A DNA stretch of 55,243 nucleotides from Candidatus Muiribacterium halophilum. Lineage in GTDB: Bacteria; Muiribacteriota; Muiribacteriia; Muiribacteriales; Muiribacteriaceae. The notes beneath the pieces are model-generated. The model saw only the letters and a list, made by a program, of their open reading frames with translations, did no database searches and had not been told where the DNA came from. The position numbers and the translations under genes were made by a program. The stretch lies in contig PKTG01000087.1 of the NCBI GenBank assembly GCA_002869225.1, positions 1-55,243 on the forward strand, written 5' to 3'. Each line of letters begins with the position of its first letter. The first letter of the stretch is position 1. Positions 51,354-55,243 of the stretch are shown here, in pieces.

Positions 51354-52745
51354 TTAGCAAAAGATGTCTCTTTCTCCATTTTCGAGTTTTTTAAGCATCT
51401 CAAGCGTTTGCTCTTTCCCATTTTTATCTGCAAAATCATCAAGTTCTTTCTTTATAAGTTCTTCACCGGCTTTTCTTGTCCTGTCGGATGCATAATCCAT
51501 AAGATATTCTTTAAAAGTCACAAGAGCATTTGGCTGACAGTACTGTTGTATAAGACCCGGTTTTGTAATTGCCATAAAGTCTATTCCAGTTCTTCCAAGT
51601 CGATAACAACCCGTACAGAAAGATGGTATAAAACCATTTTTAGAAAGATCGTAAATCACTTGATCAAGAGTCCTGAAATCACCAAGTGCAAATTGCTGTT
51701 TAGTAGCTAAATCTTTTTCAGCTGCATCATATCCCCCTGGGTCGGTCTTCGAACCTGCGCTCACCTGTGATACTCCAAGATGGATAAGCTTCGCTCGAAG
51801 TTCGGTAGTCTCTCTTGTTGAAAGGATTATTCCTGTATAAGGAACAGCAAGTCTTATTATTGCAACCAGTTTCATAAACTCATCATCAGACATTGGATAA
51901 GGAACTGTGTTAGCAGCAGGTGCATTTAAGGCTGGTTCTATTCTTGGTATTGAAATTGTATGAGGACCGACTCCGATCTTCTTCTCAAGATAATGACAAT
52001 GAGATATCAAAGCAAGAGTCTCAAACTTATGATCAAAAAGTCCAAAAAGCACTCCAGCACCAAGATCATCAATACCAGCTTCAAAAGCTCTTTCAAAAGC
52101 TGTTATCCTATAATCATAATCAGATTTAGGTCCGCTTGGATGCATCTTTTTATAGGTCTCTCTGTGATATGTTTCCTGAAATTCCTGATAAGTCCCTATT
52201 CCGGTAGCTTTGATCTTTTTAAAATCCTCAACTTCAAGAGGTGCCAGATTAACATTTATCCTTCTTATCTCATTTTTTCCATCATTTGCACTATAAACTG
52301 TCTTTATAGCTTCAACAACAAAATCAGCATTTGCATATTTTGGATGTTCTCCGCATACAAGAAGCACTCTTTTATGACCCATTCTTGTTAGAAGTTGAGT
52401 CTCTCTTTTTAATTCATCTAAAGAAAGCGTCTTTCTTACAAGCTCGGTATTTGATCTTCTGAAACCACAATAAAGACAATCGTTAATACATTCATTAGTC
52501 ACATAAAGAGGAGCAAATATTACTATTCTTTTTCCGTAAATATCCTCTTTTATTTTTTTTGCTGCGGATTTAATCTCTACAACAAGTCCGGGGTCATCCA
52601 CATTCAGGAGCGTCGCTACGTCTTTTATCGAAAGTCCTTCTTTTCTTAAAGCTTTGTTTATAATATTGTGGACCTCTGATATCGTGTAATCTTTTGTTTC
52701 CTCGATAAGACTGAATATTTTTCCCTCATCGATAATCTTGTTCAT
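51354..52745 (-). CDS. hydG: [FeFe] hydrogenase maturase HydG (radical SAM tyrosine lyase)
   Basis: Cleaves tyrosine to the CO and CN ligands of the H-cluster diiron site. 463 residues: radical SAM motif ECINDCLYCGFRRSNTEL (C-x3-C-x2-C), the TIM barrel, and the C-terminal auxiliary cluster motif FIPSFCTGCYRLGRTG with two cysteines. GGAGG lies five bases before the ATG. First gene of the long hydrogenase run. HydE and HydF are not in the window. Confidence 0.95.
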   Translation of the reverse strand: MNKIIDEGKIFSLIEETKDYTISEVHNIINKALRKEGLSIKDVATLLNVDDPGLVVEIKSAAKKIKEDIYGKRIVIFAPLYVTNECINDCLYCGFRRSNTELVRKTLSLDELKRETQLLTRMGHKRVLLVCGEHPKYANADFVVEAIKTVYSANDGKNEIRRINVNLAPLEVEDFKKIKATGIGTYQEFQETYHRETYKKMHPSGPKSDYDYRITAFERAFEAGIDDLGAGVLFGLFDHKFETLALISHCHYLEKKIGVGPHTISIPRIEPALNAPAANTVPYPMSDDEFMKLVAIIRLAVPYTGIILSTRETTELRAKLIHLGVSQVSAGSKTDPGGYDAAEKDLATKQQFALGDFRTLDQVIYDLSKNGFIPSFCTGCYRLGRTGIDFMAITKPGLIQQYCQPNALVTFKEYLMDYASDRTRKAGEELIKKELDDFADKNGKEQTLEMLKKLENGERDIFC

Positions 52746-52791
52746 ATAATCCTCCTATTTTGTTGAACACTTTGTATCCGCCCCATTTTTA

Positions 52792-52820
52792 TTGACTATA
52801 AACATCAATTAAATTATTAT
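52792..52820 (+). promoter_or_regulatory. Promoter for the DUF2062 gene
   Basis: TTGACT (52792-52797), 17-base spacer, TATTAT (52815-52820). Transcription would start about 52827, right at the ATG at 52828, so the mRNA may be leaderless. Confidence 0.55.
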
Positions 52821-52827
52821 TTGCGAT

Positions 52828-53340
52828 ATGTATAAGAGAAAAGTTAGAAACTACTTTGATATTTCCCGAGTTTATAAATACATCAAGCTCAAACTTATGC
52901 GACATCCTGCGACTCCTAACGATATCGCACTAAGTGTAGCAATTGGTGTGTTCATCGGGATAATGCCAACATTTGGTGTAGCTTCCATTCTTTCAATAAC
53001 TGTTGCTATCGCATTAAACCTACCAAAACTTCCATGTTTCCTTGGAACACTGATATCCAATCCGTGGACTACTCCCTTATTCTATATGGTCAGTCTTAAA
53101 ATTGGAAATTTTTTTTTAAAGACAGAGTTTACATCAGTAAAAAGCATTATTTCTGATGTCCTAAACGCACCAAAGGAAAGTTGGCATGCTCTTAAAGTAT
53201 TTATCCCACTTAATCTTGGCGGACTTTTCATAGCGATTCCAATAGCGGTTTTAATTTACTATTTGGTGCTTGGTTTTCTAATAGAATTGAAGATAATAAA
53301 AGAAAAGAAACGAAAGAAGAAACAGCAGGATCTATTCTAA
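52828..53340 (+). CDS. DUF2062 membrane protein
   Basis: 170 residues with the DUF2062 pattern: MRHPATPNDIALSVAIGVF, FIGIMPTFGVASILSITVA, LPCFLGTLISNPWTTPLFYM, and a third span near the C-terminus (FIAIPIAVLIYYLVLGF). The family is small, of unknown function, in the inner membrane. The tail is lysine-rich. No ribosome site precedes the ATG at 52828; a start at M24 is possible and also lacks one. Divergent from hydG. Confidence 0.85.
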   Translation: MYKRKVRNYFDISRVYKYIKLKLMRHPATPNDIALSVAIGVFIGIMPTFGVASILSITVAIALNLPKLPCFLGTLISNPWTTPLFYMVSLKIGNFFLKTEFTSVKSIISDVLNAPKESWHALKVFIPLNLGGLFIAIPIAVLIYYLVLGFLIELKIIKEKKRKKKQQDLF

Positions 53341-53461
53341 TCTGATATCTTTAAAGCAGCATATTCAGACCGACAATCCCAATTCCCTGCTCCGCACTCC
53401 TGTCTGAAAAAGGTTTCCTGCTTTCTATTCACCATTCACCGCTTCTTATATAAGAAATCAA

Positions 53462-53490
53462 TTGACAATACTTAAATTTAGACTTAAAAT
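53462..53490 (+). promoter_or_regulatory. Sigma-70 promoter for the endonuclease gene
   Basis: TTGACA (53462-53467), 17-base spacer, TAAAAT (53485-53490), about 50 bases before the ATG at 53540. Upstream (53341-53460) is a C-rich repeat-like stretch with no gene. Confidence 0.75.
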
Positions 53491-53539
53491 TGTTACGTAT
53501 TTAAGTATAGATGTATATAGTAAAAAACAGGGAGATAGT

Positions 53540-53767
53540 ATGAAAAAAACATTGCTTTTAGTTATCGCAGTAGTCAGTATAGTTTCGGTTGGTGCTCTTC
53601 AGCTTTCCGATTTAAACGCAGCATTCGATGTAGTCAAAGTAACTTCCAACACCGGTGATTATACTGTAGAAAACACAGTTCAACTCGTTTCAAAACAAAC
53701 AAGAGACGCTTCTCAGTTTAGCTATTATTACAGCGTTAATGCGGAAAAAAATACCGCTTCAATATAA
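53540..53767 (+). pseudogene. endA: Endonuclease I, N-terminal part, ends at in-frame TAA
   Basis: 75 codons then TAA (53765-53767). It has a Sec signal (MKKTLLLVIAVVSIVSVGA) and a short exported N-terminal region, VVKVTSNTGDYTVENTVQL. GGGAG precedes the ATG at 53540. The same frame is open after the stop for 272 codons carrying the catalytic domain, so this is one gene broken by one codon. The parent codon cannot be told; TCA is one choice. Confidence 0.8.
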
Positions 53768-54586
53768 GAGATAGACTTCTATCTTTTAAACGGAAGATAT
53801 TATGCACGTATTCTTAGAGATAATTGTTACGATGTATACAGAGTAAATGAAAATTCCGAATTTTACGTATCTCTTGAGAATGTAAACGATGAATCAGATG
53901 TAATAAGACTTGTCTATAACAAGGTATACAATGATTTTTATTATCAGGAATATTATGAAAGTATATCAGATCTTTATGATGAGGATATGTATTATGAACT
54001 ATACGGTCTTTTAAACAACCATAAATCTGTAGGATATGACGGAGCTAAAGAAGAGATGTTTGGTAATATAGATAACGATGAAAACGGAGACATTCATTGC
54101 GTTTATACTACCCTTGTAGTACATTCGTCTTATCCTGCAAACGATGTTATGAACTGTGAACATACATGGCCACAGTCAAAATTTGGAAGCGACAACGTAT
54201 ATTTCAAGAAAAGTGATCTTAACCACCTTTTTCCAACAGATAGCAGAAGTAATTCAGCTAGAGGAAACTATCCATTTGGATGGGTAAAAGAAATAGATTG
54301 GCAGAAAGACGATAGTATTCGTGGAGCTTCTGTAGAGAGTGGCAGAAGAGTATTTGAACCTCAGGATAGCCATAAAGGAAATTGTGCAAGAGCGATGTTA
54401 TATATGTCTGTAAGATACAGAATGCCTCTTGATGCTGAACAGGAAGCAACACTTAGAGAATGGAATAAACTTGATCCTGTTGATGAAGCTGAGATCATGA
54501 GAAACAATAAAGTTGAAGAATTACAACACACTCGTAATCCTTTCATCGATAGACCAGACTTTGTAGATCATATATCAGATTTTTGA
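53768..54586 (+). pseudogene. endA: Endonuclease I (Bsn/EndA-type), catalytic part downstream of the stop
   Basis: Same frame as the signal-peptide part. It holds the secreted nuclease fold, residues counted in the joined reading about 77-348: YGLLNNHKSVGYDGAKEEMF, CEHTWPQSKFG (His and metal site), KSDLNHLFPTDSRSNSARGN and GNCARAMLYMSVRYRMP. First ATG after the stop is at 53987 without a ribosome site; a product from there would lack the signal. DNA scavenging outside the cell is the family role. Followed by a terminator. Confidence 0.88.
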
Positions 54587-54644
54587 TCTGATAGTGAGAA
54601 GTAAGTTGTGAGATGTGAATAGAAAAAGATTTAAATAAATAAAG

Positions 54645-54662
54645 AGCCCTGGAAACAGGGCT
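54645..54662 (+). terminator. Intrinsic terminator after the endonuclease gene
   Basis: AGCCCTG-GAAA-CAGGGCT, 7-bp stem with a four-base loop, followed by seven T. Confidence 0.9.
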
Positions 54663-54679
54663 TTTTTTATTTAAAGGCA

Positions 54680-55057
54680 TTTGCATTTAAAGCTTCGGCA
54701 AACAAGCTTCGATAGATTCGTGAAAATGGCGTGCATTTTCACAGTTATAATACTTTAAAAATCTTTTTAAACCCTCAGTAATATGTTTTGATTTTAATAG
54801 AATCTGTTTTATACTCCGCAGGTCCTGTCCCCCGCGACATAAATACAGTATGTCTAATCCTACAGCTTTGATTTCTTAAGCTAAAGTAAAATACAGTGTC
54901 GGTGCGTGACATTTTATATTTTAAAATCTTAATTCCACCTATAAAGCTACAACAATGAGGGTTTTCAAGTTTTTATATAAATTAATTATCCCAATTCACA
55001 AGGTCTGACCCCTATTTCCTGTTTTCTTATATTGAACCAAAGTAAATAAGTCCGACT
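54680..55057. repeat. Intergenic repeat region at the right end
   Basis: Gap of about 380 bases with no gene. It contains direct repeats AAGCTTCG (54690-54697, 54704-54711), a hairpin GTGAAAAT/ATTTTCAC (54720-54742), and a 32-base element (54798-54829) matching 25159-25190 with one difference, plus weaker similarity in the 35 bases before it. The remainder to 55057 is AT-rich, with AAGGTCTGACCCC near 55000. Confidence 0.7.
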
Positions 55058-55151
55058 GCAGTTAGTATGCGATCGGGATAAAATGGACCCGGAGCGATTC
55101 GAAGAATCAGGTAATTAATTAAATGACCTTAATTAATTACATACTAACTGC
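55058..55151. repeat. Multi-branched inverted repeat
   Basis: Outer perfect 12-bp arms GCAGTTAGTATG (55058-55069) and CATACTAACTGC (55140-55151). Inside: CGGG/CCCG (55074-55077, 55088-55091), GATTC-GAA-GAATC (55096-55108) and GTAATTAATTAA/TTAATTAATTAC (55111-55122, 55129-55140) around a six-base loop. The last inner arm shares one base with the outer arm. The layout resembles a structured RNA or element end. Confidence 0.7.
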
Positions 55152-55196
55152 CTCCACCTTTTCTCTCTGTTAAGACAAATCATATACAAGAACGAG

Positions 55197-55238
55197 CCTT
55201 TCAAAGAAGATGAGACATGGATTATTTTGTTTGAAAGG
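55197..55238. repeat. Inverted repeat at the window end
   Basis: CCTTTCAAA (55197-55205) and TTTGAAAGG (55230-55238), 9 bp perfect with a 24-base loop. No gene can be read in the last 90 bases before the edge. Confidence 0.5.
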
Positions 55239-55243
55239 TTAAT

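Noticed and set aside
55080-55115. tRNA-like piece with TTCGAATC on the minus strand
   Set aside because: The T-loop-like motif is present but the T-stem and acceptor arms do not pair, and there is no anticodon arm. It is better explained by the branched inverted repeat.

Overview
The window is low-GC DNA that reads like the chromosome of a strictly anaerobic, fermentative bacterium. The signs are two tandem three-subunit [FeFe] hydrogenases, the maturase HydG, an oxygen-defence operon built on rubredoxin, rubrerythrin and flavodiiron protein, and de novo riboflavin and NAD genes. Lipoprotein and Sec signals are present. The code is standard: TAA, TGA and TAG all end genes. I cannot fix the phylum from sequence alone; an uncultured candidate phylum is my guess. 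There are no transposases, phage genes, rRNA, tRNA or CRISPR arrays that I can support. Most genes lie on the minus strand.

Layout. 1-174: start of bioY, cut by the window edge. 287-3956: riboflavin genes ribD-ribE-ribBA-ribH with no FMN riboswitch. 4187-11381: a run of eight genes in which a GlmL-family ATPase and a barrel-sandwich/KOW-like protein follow six mostly membrane proteins, one of them DUF6754-like; no glutamate mutase subunits are present, so this is the best candidate for an undescribed membrane system. 11499-14006: leuS, broken by an in-frame TAA exactly in the KMSKS motif. 14262-19952: small regulators (STAS, XRE-cupin, HDOD), a LOG-like protein, a lipoprotein and small secreted proteins, including a 58-residue gene. 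20212-24930: nadB, a secreted protein and a clostripain-like protein whose catalytic His is Asn. 25397-32661: Ski2-like helicase, SpoIID, QueH, RuvB, RuvA, RuvC and YebC. 32809-33669: PAS plus degenerate GGDEF protein.

33694-38304 is a complete transcription unit with promoter, candidate operator, eight genes and terminator: a PerR/Fur regulator, flavin reductase-rubredoxin, desulfoferrodoxin, ferritin, ferritin-like protein, flavodiiron protein, rubredoxin and rubrerythrin. 38306-39216 holds an 8-oxoguanine glycosylase and an ACT-like regulator. 39345-52745 is the hydrogenase unit: HydG, two DRTGG proteins, two GHKL ATPases, a sensory-type hydrogenase-like protein, a PHP protein, a small [2Fe-2S] protein and two HydCBA sets with different Fe-S inventories. 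52828-54586 has a DUF2062 membrane protein and a secreted endonuclease I broken by an in-frame TAA.

Two themes cut across the window. First, intergenic gaps are filled with repeats: GGGTTAGGG-like tracts, CTTCACGC-like tracts, short hairpins with AAA/TTT loops, and a 32-bp element in two places. Second, four genes carry point lesions at decisive positions (two stops, an ATT start, a lost catalytic His). The three whose parent base can be deduced are all G:C to T:A changes, which suggests either sequence error or a mutational bias.
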